Source: Physcia stellaris
Taxonomy: Eukaryota > Ascomycota > Lecanoromycetes > Caliciales > Physciaceae
Direction of reading: 5' to 3'
Length of the DNA: 64,000 bases
NCBI GenBank assembly: GCA_018902385.1
Contig: JABSSW010000021.1
Span: 248,001 to 312,000, forward strand
Shown here: piece after piece, positions 11,392 through 22,839 of the stretch
How positions within the stretch are numbered: position 1 is the first letter of the stretch
How the letters are laid out: each line of letters begins with the position of its first letter
The notes under the pieces: model-generated
What the model was told of the DNA's origin: nothing
Seen by the model: the letters and a program-made list of their open reading frames with translations, nothing else
The model's database searches: none
Translations under genes and position numbers: made by a program

Positions 11392-13772
11392 GGGTTGTGA
11401 TTGGAAGTTGGATGGGTATGAATGTACATTTGTGATGAGAAGAATTGTTCTCCTGGTTTCAGAGGCAGGTTTGGAAGGTGTCGAGATCGAAGTAGGATAA
11501 AGGTTGTACATGTGCGGTCTATACAGTCGCGATACGATAGCATGAACAATCACGGCTTTCTTGGGAGATACGTGATCAAGTAATAGATAGCGGAAACTCT
11601 ATTTTGACTGTGAACTCGTTGATTTCATCTGCTCTATAAGGGGCAGATTCTTCAGGGTCACATATCCCTAACAGAATGCTCGCGGTTTTGATTCTGCAAC
11701 TGGGAGATTTTGTCTCATCACACCGCTTTTCCAAGCATGTCATTCTGACGCACACGTCTCATCCTGCTTCTTTTTGGCCAGCCAGACCCTGATCTAGGGT
11801 TTGAAAAGCATAATGAAGCGGTTCAATCTGCTCTTAGCGGATCCAATACTAGCAGTCTGATCAGGCCACGAGTGACTGAAAATCGTGTGCGATACTCACA
11901 GATACGGCCACAGCAGCACGGTGAATTGGGAAAGGACAAGTGTGACCATAGATGTACACGTCGCTGACGATGAGGACAAAATAACATAAGGGTGAGCTGC
12001 CACGTCAGATGAAAACAGACCCAGAGGTGGCAGTTCAACCCCCGGGAGCACACACTAGTATCACATGCGGGTAGTTCTTATGTGTTTGCCGGCGCCTTCC
12101 GTGTTGAATTATGAGTCAACCCAAATGAGTTCTTCTCCCCAACCACGAGTATTTCTTCTCTTCCATCCTCTACGAGAATCTGCCACTTTCTGACGACCAC
12201 GATACGATCAAGGTAGCCTTGAAGATCATCAAGTCGTTCTGCTTGTCATGGCTCTGTAGCTACCAGCCAGCTCTGAGTCTCGCTATCTCACCGATCCCAA
12301 CCCCTCATCTCACTGCCACTCACGAGCCAGCCAGCTACGACGTATCGGAGCTCTTCCTGTCTTCTCACCGGTTCCAGCTTCTCATATTCTTCGTCGACGA
12401 GAAACCTCTACTATCGCTTCTAGCCAGTCGTCAATACAACAATTCTTCATCGGCGTCGTCTCTACAGCCAGCCAGCATACCTTTACATCCGGGCCAGCAA
12501 TAACCAGAGAGTTGAGTACTACATCACGTTGGACCACTCCTCTTCTTTCACCCAGTCAGCTACACCGAAGTCACTATACTACGAGGCGCCCGCTGATTTC
12601 CCTACAAAAGGTAGACTACGTCCCTATCTCCACTCTTCAAATTGCTGTACTGACGCTGTCACCAGACTTTGATCGCAGGCACAGAGAAGATTAAGCCTTT
12701 GTATAAATATCGCGCTATCCCATGCTCTGGTGTGGTGCTACTTTTCTCTCTCATGCATCACCACTTACATGTTCAATGCGACAAGACATGTACAAATCCT
12801 TGGCACAAAGTTATTGAATATAAAATGAAGAAGACAACATCCTCAAAATCCACCCCAAGTCGGGCAAGCGCCGGTTTTTCGGCGGATATCATGGGAGAGA
12901 TATGTTCACAAAGATTAGCACCACTTAGTACGAGGCCATGGGATATTGTGATAGCCCAAAAGGGTGTCGAACTCACCTTGCAACCTCTTGCAATTTTCAA
13001 TCACTTACTACCAGCAAGCTGTATGCGCTGCTGATGGAGCTAATTTGCACCATCACTTTATAAGGCTACAAGGCGACGGAGTTTACTGTTTCCGACTAAG
13101 TATCCCATGGTCTGGTAATAAGTTGTGCATATTGTTAGGAACCACCGAGAGATCTACGATTACCCGGCTTCGGGCGGAATCAGAAGATGATGTTGTTTTC
13201 ATGTCACTTTCATATCGTCTTCAGATCATCTTCATATGCTTTGTGCGAAACACGGTTAAGCGTGTTATCATTTTGGGTGTATTGATGGCAATGCATTGGA
13301 GGCAAGATTGAGGACTGGCACCGTGCGTATAGACTGCTGCGGTCTTTCCTGGAGAGAGCGCTAATTTCGGTAATTCCAACTGAACAACAAAAAGGCTTTT
13401 CAACTACCGGGCTAGCGAGGGGATACTCGCTATAGACTTCGGGAAACCTCCAGCGAGGAGACGGAGAAGACGGAGGCCGAAGACGACTAGAGGAGGTTAC
13501 TCGCCATGGAGCTGCACTTAAAAGCTGCGCCGCTTAGGCAGTGGTGATCCCCCTGGGCACTACTCTCACCAAAGCCGAACAAACCGCAATCATTCCGGCT
13601 GGAATAATTTTTATTAGGTTCAACATGAGCGCTGCATGACTAAACGTGGAGGAGTCTTGGAAGTGACTCGCAACCTCCTTTCATTCTCGGCTTCTTCCAC
13701 GGGTCAAACGCATTACCCTCTTGTTCTAATTCATTCTCAACTAGTATTTCCTGCTATTTAGACGGATATCCA
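11392..13772. other. Intergenic, no supported gene
   Basis: About 2.4 kb. Several short frames exist (for example at 12219 and 12669), but none shows splice logic, a domain or a family match. Stretches rich in 'ccagccag' and a purine-rich patch near 13450-13500 are noticeable. They may be remnants of repeat DNA, but I could not pair them with another copy in the window. Confidence 0.5.
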
Positions 13773-14075
13773 ATGAACAGCTTACGCGAAATTAACTCGG
13801 GAATCCTGTTGTGCTCTCAAAATCGGAAGTCCAGACAATATCCAAACAATCCAAACTTCTTCGGGGATTTACGACATGATATCTGGAACATCATGGACAG
13901 GGGATTTGGATCACCCAAGAAGCGCGTCTTTGAGACGTTGAGGTGCCCACTGTATCATTATGGCATTGTCTTCCATACCCCTGACTACGAGAACTCAAAC
14001 ATCTCCAAACAGAAATTTAGGTTGGAAACTTTGGTCTTGTTCCAGATACAAGACTATGGCGACCTCACTGCTTGA
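13773..14075 (+). pseudogene. Open fragment, unrecognised
   Basis: A 100-codon frame with balanced composition (PNNPNFFGDLRHDIWNIMD and later FETLRCPLYHYGIVFHTPD). It starts with ATG, but upstream and downstream frames are closed, and the neighbouring fragments at 14760 and 15719 lie in other frames. It may be part of the same decayed gene as those pieces. No motif allows a name. Confidence 0.25.
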
Positions 14076-14759
14076 AAATCACTCCCACTTCTTCATCGGT
14101 CTCTACCATGGAGTGTTCCCTTCATCTACTTGTCCGACCACGATGCTCAAGGGCTGTCTTCTCCTTATACTCAAATACGGAGCCTGTGTCACTTCCAGAG
14201 CAGCAAATATTATGATTAAGACTGCAGTGGGTGAACTCACAGCAGTCCAGCTTCTCACCCATCCTGAAATCGCTCCCGCCAATGCCAGATCGTGGCTCGC
14301 AAGGTTTATCTCATTAATATTCGGACCTTCAAACAGTTTCACAAGGACAGACAAATAGCCACAGACACATATCAATTCGCTGGCGGTGCTCCAGTAAGAG
14401 TCCACAGTCAGCCAGGAGCTGGACCTGATAGCCGATGCTGCATAAGTGCAGTTGTTCTTTTTGATATTGCAAGGTCATTATCACCTCCTGGCTCTACCAA
14501 TTCACGCAGCATGTCCAGTATTGATGCAAATCACACTTCAATACATTAGTTTTACTCTCCCATTCACACCTTATGGTCCGACATTGCTTACATTATCATG
14601 GATAGAGCAGATCTGGTGCCCAATCACCCGCAAGTATTGGCCGCGTACGTCAATCACCGCCGGCCATCTCTTTCCGCACAGATCCGGTGAGGTGGCAATG
14701 GATGCCACTTTTGGCAATTCAAGAAATGAACAAGGGTCTCAGAACTGAACAAACCAGAA

Positions 14760-14879
14760 AACGGTATAATCCGGGTTACTGACGTGGCAGTTCGGTTCCC
14801 CAAAGGATATCTCGTTCTAGTCCCAGACGTGGCCGATTATGCGACATTGGAAGAGATCCAGGAATGGGATGTTCTGAAG
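14760..14879 (+). pseudogene. Coding-like fragment, unrecognised
   Basis: A 40-codon stretch reads NGIIRVTDVAVRFPKGYL then VLVPDVADYATLEEIQEW, well balanced and strand-helix-like. It ends at a possible donor (AAG|GTAAAG). The upstream frame carries stops, so this is a remnant exon at best. Confidence 0.25.
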
Positions 14880-15718
14880 GTAAAGACTACAGAACTCGAG
14901 TTCATTTTAAGGTTCTAACCAGACCCTCTCAGATTTCATTTAGCGAGATATTGTATATTGGTTCCGGCTTATGGACTTTACAGCTTTCAGCTAAGCCAGC
15001 AAATCTCGGATGACAAGGCATTTATCTTTTATATATCACTTACGCTCTTTCACCCATACGAGCACGCCATCTGACGTGATTCGTCATCAGCAACACATAG
15101 AAAATTGTTACACGATAAGGAGAATTCTAGGATTGCCACCCCAAATACTAGTTAAGCCGACAGCCATGACAATCGCGACAGATGTTGAGCTTGATCATAA
15201 GGCAATCTGGCTAACGTCAACAGTGTGAACACTTCTACGAGCAGGTCCGACATTCGATGAACTGTCTCAAATGTCATCGTTCACTCCTTCAATCTTCATG
15301 CAGAAATATCTGACAAAAGCAAGCATCAACAGCAGCAAGCTATCTCTTTTCACGAGCAAACAGGCGGAGTGCCTGTTGGTCATCACTCCTGTAACATTCT
15401 TTGGTATACCGTCTTCGTCCACGCCACTCTTCAAGGGGGAAAACACTTCCGCCTTGCTATGGGTAATGCTCAATCTCGGACAGCAAGTCAGATTGATGTG
15501 AATTCTCCTTCAAGAAGCAGATTCAAGCCAGTTGCAGCTCTTTCTTGAGTGCAAGAGGTTTCTTCTCTTTTTGTATTTAGTACTCAGAAAGAGGAGAACG
15601 GGAACAACATGACTTCTTACAAGATACGCTCTTGATTCTAGCTTCGTCCGACTTCTGAGAAATCTTTTCAAGCACTTACTTTTGGTCAAGTCAGCATCGA
15701 AGGGACTACAAACCCAAC

Positions 15719-15937
15719 TTAGCCCTAGCTGCAGCCCGTAGGACGACGGAAAACGCAAGGCCAGAATCCTGCAGCGTCACCAGCTCTGTCGCGTTTTTCG
15801 ATAAACTCGATAGCAGAAACCCTAAGAGAAGCTCAGACGAACTATGGACCGCAGGGGAAGCTCTAAAAACGGGAGATCGATCGAATTTTCCGAGTTTACG
15901 GAAAGATTTGGACAAGAGTCGTTCTCGACTCAAGTAG
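15719..15937 (+). pseudogene. Coding-like fragment, unrecognised
   Basis: A 72-codon open stretch to a TAG at 15935, rich in Ser/Arg/Lys, with FFDKLDSRNPKRSSDELW and EALKTGDRSNFPSLRKDL. It has no ATG in frame at its head and no domain I recognise. Together with the 14760 and 17182 pieces it suggests a large gene decayed in this region. Confidence 0.25.
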
Positions 15938-17181
15938 CTGTTGACACGCAAGTCACGCTTAATTCCGGCATGTCATTAGGGTCAGATCATTTTGCCCATC
16001 GGCTCTTGCTCTAATCAAAACTACGATGAAGTATTTCACGCCTCTGTCTCACCAAAAAAGCTTTGCATACAAAATCATACCTAAGAATGTCCCAGACACG
16101 ACTATGTAAGTCTAAAAAGCATCAGCACTGTTCTCTAGTGGAAGATTGACATCTCATTAGTTCTCGGGGCGGTTGTTTCATAGAGGGGAGACTGTGGGCG
16201 CTAATCGTCTAGAATCGGGTAAAACTTTTGTGGCATCTTTACTGTTACATCATAGCAAGGATTCTGCAAAGTCTTCCTTGTCTCATCAAAAGAAAGGCTC
16301 GGTGGAGGCATTGGTGGATTTGCAGCCACAAGGTGATGAGTCCCAATCTACATTATCTCGGATCGATGCATGCTGACAGCTGCTGTTCTCTAAAGAGATG
16401 AACACAACTCGAGAGCTTGACGAAGATCATTTCTACTACTCGCTTTACCATTCTCAACCTTGCTAGACTGAGCACTACACCTTGTACCCAATCAAATTAT
16501 CCTGACTACACCCACTCCGTCTGTCATTCGCACAACGTATGAGTTTCTCGACTTCACTGATACAGCTGTATTGAACGCATTCAAATCATAGACATGCGTC
16601 AAGCCGTCCGCACTCAAGAATACTGTGTATTTCGCTGTTGTTTGAGCTAGCCTCAGTCATACTTCGACAAATGAATTTATGGGATGAATATGGTGACGTC
16701 GAGGTTTTGCCTGATCGGAGGGAAAGGGATGGACGTTGTTCAAACCCGAGATGCAGAAGGATCAGCAAAGAGGAACAGAGTCACTAGCAGGGCCGATTTC
16801 AGAAAGGTTAAAGGGAACAACTTTCGAAAGATTTGAAGGCAGTGATCGTTCATATGGAGCTCTACTCGGCCATCGTCTGGCTTACTTCGTCTCAATTCAC
16901 TTCTCTAATTTAAAGTATAAGATTTACAGACATGAAAGCTTTTGTTTGGCTACCAAGACCAAGAAGAAGAAGGGTCGAATGGCAAACTTTATAATGTAAA
17001 TTTCTTGAATCATTACATACTTCAGCTACCTGCAAAGCAACTACTACAAGCTGCCATTCGTTGCACATGTATATTTTCTGCGCCATGCAGTGCGACCCAA
17101 AACTTCGCCCGCTGCGAAGTTTTGCACTTTGCGCCGCGCATACAGCCTCATTTGGCTACCAAGTATTCACTGAACCTGATA

Positions 17182-17475
17182 ATGACGCGGTTTAGTTCAG
17201 AGATGAGGCACAAAATGAACAAGAAGTGTTCCTTTGACTTTGGAGAAAGTAAAGCCTTGAAAAAGACCACGATATCTTTTGCCACGATTATCCAGAACCC
17301 AGCTAATCGCCTCAAAAGAGTTTCGCCAATCCTCTATGAATTCCATGCACGCAGCACCGTCGATATTCCAGAGTCGATAGACGATCCGGTGATTCTCACC
17401 TTGGACTATTTAGTCCAAGATCCGTTTTGCTTCACCGTGGATCCTGGTAGGTGTCTGGTTAACTTCATACTGTAA
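17182..17475 (+). pseudogene. Coding-like fragment, unrecognised
   Basis: Open frame with MRHKMNKKCSFDFGESKALK, then PANRLKRVSPILYEFHARS and DDPVILTLDYLVQDPFCF. It ends just beyond a possible donor after TVDPG. Composition is protein-like and clearly better than the flanks, but there is no start and no continuing exon. Confidence 0.25.
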
Positions 17476-18065
17476 GTGCAGTCCTCAAGCCTATAGGTGA
17501 TAACGAAAGGAGTCAGGGCGGGCAACTACAGAATCCCATGACAAATCGAGACTAAAGTCTTTATTTCGTCTTCTTTCATTGACGCCTTCAAAGAGCTTGA
17601 GGAGCAAGCCAAGACTCTGCTTGTGACGTTTACGCATGAGAACAGAGCGCGAAAAGATCTCACGGAAACCAAAATCAAGATTCCCAAAAAATGATCGAGC
17701 TCGCAACAAACTGATGACAGACCCGGGCCTGATCCAGCTTTCGTTTGCCCTCGACGGTGTGAAATAATGGTATCAAGTGAAGGGCATTTCAACACGGCAG
17801 GATTGGGCGGGTCCGGTGTTGGGGCTCTGTATTGGCTGACACTAACCCGTTGAGCAAAGGCGTATTCTGGAAAGCCAGCAATCTCTACGAAGTGCAACGA
17901 TGCCACAAAATCCCCAACTACCCACACAGTTCCATGATCCGTTCCACATTGCTTGCAGTATCCTTCTGTCGCTCCGCCCCCACTCGGTCACCTTAGCTTC
18001 GCTTTGCATGCAACACTTTCCATTCCGCTAGACACGCAGTTCTCTCCACGCAGTCGCCGTTCACC

Positions 18066-18609
18066 ATGTCAGGATTCACCGCCGCAAATACGCCCGGTGG
18101 TGGGTACGGGGATAATCCAAATCCCTTCAAAGTTCTGTGCTTACCAGCAAGCGACCTGATACTCAACTTCCGTGCAGTCCGTGCACATAAGAAGGTGGTT
18201 GTGTTTAAGCGGTCCCAAGGAGGAGCTCTCACGACTGGATACTGGGTGCCAACCTGGCAACAAGTCAATGTTGCCTGCGACTAATTGTCCAAGGACTTTA
18301 CTGAGCGATGGTCTTATATCGGAGAAATTTCCAACGGGACATGATTATGCAACAACAGAACTTCCAACAGACAATGAGCACGGCTCATCAGAACAACCTG
18401 ACCCATCAGAACAACTAAGTACCCAGTTCCATCTGGTTCTCCGGCAAGTGCTTGTCCAAAGCAAGATCAACAGTCACGTCATCAGCCAACACCGACTGAT
18501 GTATTGGCGCCACGCTACGGTTCCTCCGCTTCAAACATCAAACGCCGTGCGTCTCCTGCTCCGGCCGAAGAAGACAGCCAGAGACCCAGAGACTGGACCA
18601 GCCCAGTAA
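18066..18609 (+). pseudogene. Broken ORF in two frames, unrecognised
   Basis: ATG 18066 begins MSGFTAANTPGGGYGDNP and runs 72 codons to a stop at 18282. An overlapping frame then continues to 18609 with TELPTDNEHGSSEQPDPSEQ. The two pieces look like one gene split by a frameshift near 18260. A further piece at about 18720-18900 (DLAAFLRNGSTAQFAKSKSG) lies in yet another frame. No family recognised. Confidence 0.3.
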
Positions 18610-19600
18610 TTCAAATCAGAGATCAATTTGGCTGACATCCAACGGAGGCACCAACTCGTTCAAAACTATACACCTGTGAAGAAGCCTGAAGTTCGCGATC
18701 CGGAACCAAATACTGGCTTATTTGCGACCTTGCTGCCTTCTTGCGCAACGGTAGTACTGCCCAATTCGCGAAATCCAAGTCTGGAAAGTTCGGCAACGCA
18801 GTTTTTCAATCGAAGACATTATATTATTGGTCCCGACAACTCTAGCGAGCAGCAAGACGTTCCTAGGACGCAGTCGAAGCCTTTGGCGATACCATTTCTT
18901 TTTTCCTGTAAGTTGTGTTAAATTCAAGGTAATGATAGCTACCGTACTCACGAGTCATCAGTTTATACAGTATGCAGCCTTCCGGAGGCAAAATTGCATC
19001 AGGAGACCTTCAGATGAGCGTACAGGTCTGACGCGTATCTCGGTTGACCTCAACGGTCGTCACTTGAACACGGGTCGCAATCCGGTAGCACGATTCAGTC
19101 ACTAAATCAATGATAAGTTCACCCCTCCACAAACCGTCCCTCCAACCATACACGCGATTACCTGCAGACTCGGTAACTTGGAGTCTGAAACCGCGTAAGT
19201 GATGGCAAAAAGCCAAAAACATTCTGAATAGATTGCTAATATGCTGTATAGCCCAGAGCGGTATTTGAAGCTTACTTCGAAACTGTCCCGCATGACCCTT
19301 CCTCAAAGAAGATGTAAAGCTTTAGTTCCAGCAGGCTCCAGACGATTTCCTTGTTTCTCCGGGAATGGACATGCCCATATAAGATATCACCGAAAGCCAA
19401 AGTCCAGCGCTGTCTGAAAATTTGCTAGGGGCTCGAGAACCGGGACTACAACGCTTCCAAGCAAGGCGTCCTTTCCAGCGCAGTCGGAGTCTGAAGAAAG
19501 AAGCCAGGGAACTTTTTCTTTAGATGAAGAAGAAGTAACGCTGGACTTCTAGGGCCACCGGGTCCTCTACAGAACTCACGAAGGCGTGCCTTATCCTCAG

Positions 19601-20001
19601 GTTCCTGGATTATACCATCCTCATCAACATCAATACACTGGTGTTTCGAATTCTCCAGTTCCTGAATTATACCATCCTCATCAACATCAATACACTGGTG
19701 TTCCGGATCCTCCAGTTCCTGGATTATACCATCCTCATCAACATCAATACACTGGTGTTTCGGATCCTCCAGTTCCTGAATTATACCATCCTCATCAACA
19801 TCAATACATTGGTGTTCCGGATCCTCCAGTTCCTGGATTATATCATTCTCATCAACATTAATACACTGGTGTTCCGAATTCTTCAATTCCTGGATTATAT
19901 CATTCTCATCAACATCAATACACTGGTGTTTCGGATTCTTCAGTTCCTGGATGATACCATCCTCATCAACATCAATACACTGGTGTTCCGGATCCTCCAG
20001 T
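19601..20001. repeat. 57-bp minisatellite, about seven copies
   Basis: The landmark tcatcaacat recurs at 19621, 19678, 19735, 19792, 19849, 19906 and 19963, exactly 57 nt apart, with a few substitutions per copy. Because 57 is a multiple of three, frames stay aligned. The plus strand reads YHPHQHQYTGVPDPPVPGL per unit and runs on into a Pro-rich tail (YGIPPQHGSFLESP), but two copies carry nonsense changes (CAA to TAA near 19860; TTA to TGA near 19950). The minus strand reads EHQCIDVDEDGIIQEL per unit over 19446-19886, and a third frame is also open. I favour a decayed plus-strand repeat protein, with moderate doubt. Confidence 0.85.
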
Positions 20002-20446
20002 GTATGGTATACCTCCTCAACACGGGTCTTTCTTGGAAAGTCCCAACCCTGGAACCATTCCGAAAGTGCCCCATGTGCCGCTCTGCTAAGATCTTTGTAG
20101 AATCAAAGACGGACTGGATAGAGACTCGCGTGTTTCATTTCGGTGAGCTCGGTCGATGACACAAAGCCGTTGATAATGTGGATGATCACGCACAGCTATC
20201 TCCACAAGAATGACTCTGTTACTATCAAGCGGCTTGTCTGGAAATCTGAGTGCTATCTGCTGTCTCTCCTCGGCAGCGACTTTCGAACCCGAGAGCCAGC
20301 AGTAGGAACCTCGGCCAAAGACCTTCGTGAGTTTCATCAATCGGTTCCGGACAAGTTCAACGCCTTGCTACATTCTTAACGTTTATCCTTTTGCAACAGC
20401 CAACGCCATGCTCTACTAGACCAAGTAGCACGTCGAACGGATTGTC

Positions 20447-20901
20447 ATATCTTTACTTTCGTCGTCCCCCGCCTCCGATTTAGGAGACGATTTCTGTTTG
20501 GGGCTTCCGACGATGAAGATAGTGAAGAGAAAGAAGACATACTCAATCGGATGGATGAGGCTAAAGCCATCGTACAAAGAGACACGGAGAGCGGGGAAGA
20601 CCTTGCAAGATACAAGTTGGTGCAACCATTTGACGGCGATGGGTTTGAGATATTCCAATTCGACGACAATGGAAACCCGGTCGTGCAAATTCCAGACGAC
20701 GACGAAGATGACCATGACCATTATCATCATAATGAGGATTTCGATGGTAGGGAAGAAGGCGAGAGGAAAATTGGGCTGGAGATGGAGAAGGATACAACGG
20801 AGGATGAAAAGCCAGCTGAGGACGAGGATGAGCATTCACATAATCAATTAATATTGATCATCATTCGAGGGGGAGGAGGAGGAGGAGGTCGAAGAGGATA
20901 A
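20447..20901 (+). pseudogene. Acidic ORF, second copy of the 7122-type N-terminus, start lost and frameshifted
   Basis: Begins ISLLSSSPASDLGDDF (ATA where the other copy has ATG), then shifts frame near 20510. The continuing frame, from MDEAKAIVQRDTESGEDLAR at 20551, is open to 20901. It includes YKLVQPFDGDGFEIFQFDD, then a DDEDDHDHYHHNED acidic/His stretch, then a Gly run. The C-terminal part is strongly acidic and low-complexity. Pseudogene is the best reading because of the lost start and the frame change. It ends next to a gypsy integrase fragment, so a transposon insertion may have cut it. Confidence 0.45.
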
Positions 20902-20989
20902 TGGTTGTGCAGGACCAAACACGTCGCGCCATCGCGCAAAATACTATCCAAGGCCCTGGAGCCGCCAACGCTCCTTCTTTCCAATAACT

Positions 20990-21345
20990 AGATTGTCTCG
21001 CTCTGGAGCATGGACGAGTCAAACTGGACTTACCACCAGCCTGGCGCATACACCCAGTAGTGTCAGTGGGCCAATTGGAACCAGTCCCCGCCGGCACCGA
21101 TCCCTACGACCCCACTACCCTGACTCTATCGAAGTAGAGGGTGACACAGACGAGTATAGGTCCTATGAGGTTGAACGATTGGTCGGCAAGAGAACCAGAC
21201 GGTACAAAACAAGACTTGGTAACCCAGTATCTAGTCAGGTGGGTCGGATATGGGCCAGAATTCGACGAGTGGCGGAGTGTCTCCGGATTGCAAAACAGCT
21301 TGGACCTCGTGATGATGGCATCTGGCAAGATATGGTCGGGAATGG
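20990..21345 (+). mobile_element. Ty3/gypsy integrase C-terminus with chromodomain, truncated and frameshifted
   Basis: One frame reads LDLPPAWRIHPVVSVGQLEPVP, the usual end of a chromoviral integrase. A second frame continues VEGDTDEYRSYEVERLVGKR. A third gives QYLVRWVGYGPEFDEWRS, the aromatic-rich chromodomain core. At least two frameshifts separate the pieces. No reverse transcriptase, protease or LTR is recognisable nearby, so this is a stub of a chromovirus-type retrotransposon. The G+C looks normal, unlike the ruined elements beyond 54.4 kb. Confidence 0.75.
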
Positions 21346-21349
21346 GTAG

Positions 21350-21957
21350 CAGATGGGATTCGGCGAGGGCGCCCGATCTTTTCTTTTCGATTGGCATGTT
21401 GTTATGGGCCACAAGACATGATAGGTGGTATGGAATTGACATGGGTATTTTCGCATGGTTACTAGCAAGGGGGGCGCCACTGCCGCATAGAGATTGGGTG
21501 ATGACTTGGCGAACTAGTCGTCAAATATGTAGCATAAAGGGCATCTTCGGCTCCAGAACTTCTGGCACTTCAATCACCTTGTCACTCCTCAATCGCGGTG
21601 AAAGCGTACTACATTACAGCACGCAGAATCCTCTCCCATCAAGCGCTTCGCATTGCAAGAAGGCAAATCGTCTGACCCGGCTTCGATCGATTTTATCAGC
21701 CATCACCGTTTCCAATCGCTCGATGTACCAGTCATGATCTGTCCAAGAAAACCGACAGATTCAGTATATTAGGGAAATTTAATGTAGGATTAGGTCAAAC
21801 AATGTCTATATGTCAGAATAAACAACAATTCCTAACTCCCTCGCTGATGCAGATTAATCGTAGAACCATAAATCCCTCGCTGATGCCGGTGAACCAAGTA
21901 AACACAATTCCATTGTTAATGCAATTTTGATCATCCTGTTTCGGTGCAATCGTCCGA
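21350..21957. other. Intergenic, no supported gene
   Basis: About 600 nt between the integrase stub and the stop of the lysozyme-like gene. It should include that gene's 3' UTR (minus strand). The open frame to 21737 continues from the chromodomain but loses any family likeness. Confidence 0.4.
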
Positions 21958-22793
21958 CTATGCTGTGGGGGCAGTAGAGCCACCTGGAACAACATTCGCA
22001 TCCACGCAAGGAGTATCGCCCAAAAAGCCAATAAGTCTGTTGGCGATGTCCGAGCTATAGCATGGGGTAGCACCATTCGCCGCTAGATCTCCGGTGGGAT
22101 CTAGAGAACCAGAATTGTAGATACGGGCGGCTTTATAGATATCGATCGCTTGATCTCCGGAAAGGCCTTGCTTTAGCCCATCACCGGAGGAGGTACCTCC
22201 AGTGCCATCTTGAATCATCTGAGTGATTACGGAGTCCGGGCAAGGGGTTTGACCAATACAGTCGACGCCTTGGTGGGATTGCATGAGACCAGGATTGAGA
22301 TGATCCACCGCAGTCGAACCTACCCTGACGTCGCCGCGGGATTCTTGAATGATAACTGCGAGGATAAACTCCTTCTGGACACCGGTGGATGCTGATACAG
22401 AGCTGATGGAATCCTTGATCTTATTGACTTCGTCCTCGGAGTCGGAATTGAGCATGGTGGGTTTGTTGTTCGAAAACGCGGTTTCAAAGTCTATCCATGC
22501 GGTCTTGTCTGGCCAGCCAGCTCCTGTTGATCCGTCACCTTTGAAGTTTTGATAGCCTCCCGCACCTGTGGTTGTAGTGGTGGTGCTTCCAGTACCAGCG
22601 CTGCCAGCTGCAGTTGTAGTCGTTGCTGGTGTAGGCGCAGCGACCGTAAAGTTGTTCTGAGCAGCAGGAGCTTGAGGAGCCGGCATGCATGAGACACAGA
22701 TAGCCAGGGAGGCAGCAACAAGACACTGTTATCCGTTAGAACGGCTTAATCTCAAATGGATCGTGTAGAGCTTCTTACGGTTCTCGTATACAT
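21958..22793 (-). CDS. Secreted lysozyme-like / lytic transglycosylase-fold protein with 15-nt first coding exon
   Basis: Minus-strand gene, exons 22793-22779 and 22725-21958, 260 aa. The 53-nt intron (GTAAGA donor, ttctaac branch, acag acceptor) joins MYTRT to CLVAASLAICVSC, giving a clean signal peptide that the second exon alone lacks. A Thr/Gly/Ala-rich linker follows (about residues 40-65). The catalytic module is of the SLT/goose-lysozyme type: KEFILAVIIQESRG carries the candidate acid Glu133, and NPGLMQSHQG (149-158) is the usual GLMQ element. Cysteines pair plausibly near the C-terminus. Proteins of this class are secreted and may cleave bacterial peptidoglycan; activity here is inference. 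A TATA-like box sits upstream. The gene is intact and stands alone. Confidence 0.88.
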
Positions 22794-22832
22794 CTTGGGA
22801 AGCTGCGGACCGGCCGGAGTTAGATGCATGCG

Positions 22833-22838
22833 TATATA
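22833..22838 (-). promoter_or_regulatory. TATA-like box of the lysozyme-like gene
   Basis: On the minus strand attatatac lies about 45 nt upstream of the ATG at 22793. Distance and orientation fit a core promoter, with a short 5' UTR. Confidence 0.4.
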
Positions 22839-22839
22839 A

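Noticed and set aside
12219-12503. 94-codon ORF with a hydrophobic start
   Set aside because: No clear signal-peptide cleavage region, low-complexity Ser tail, and no support from neighbours.
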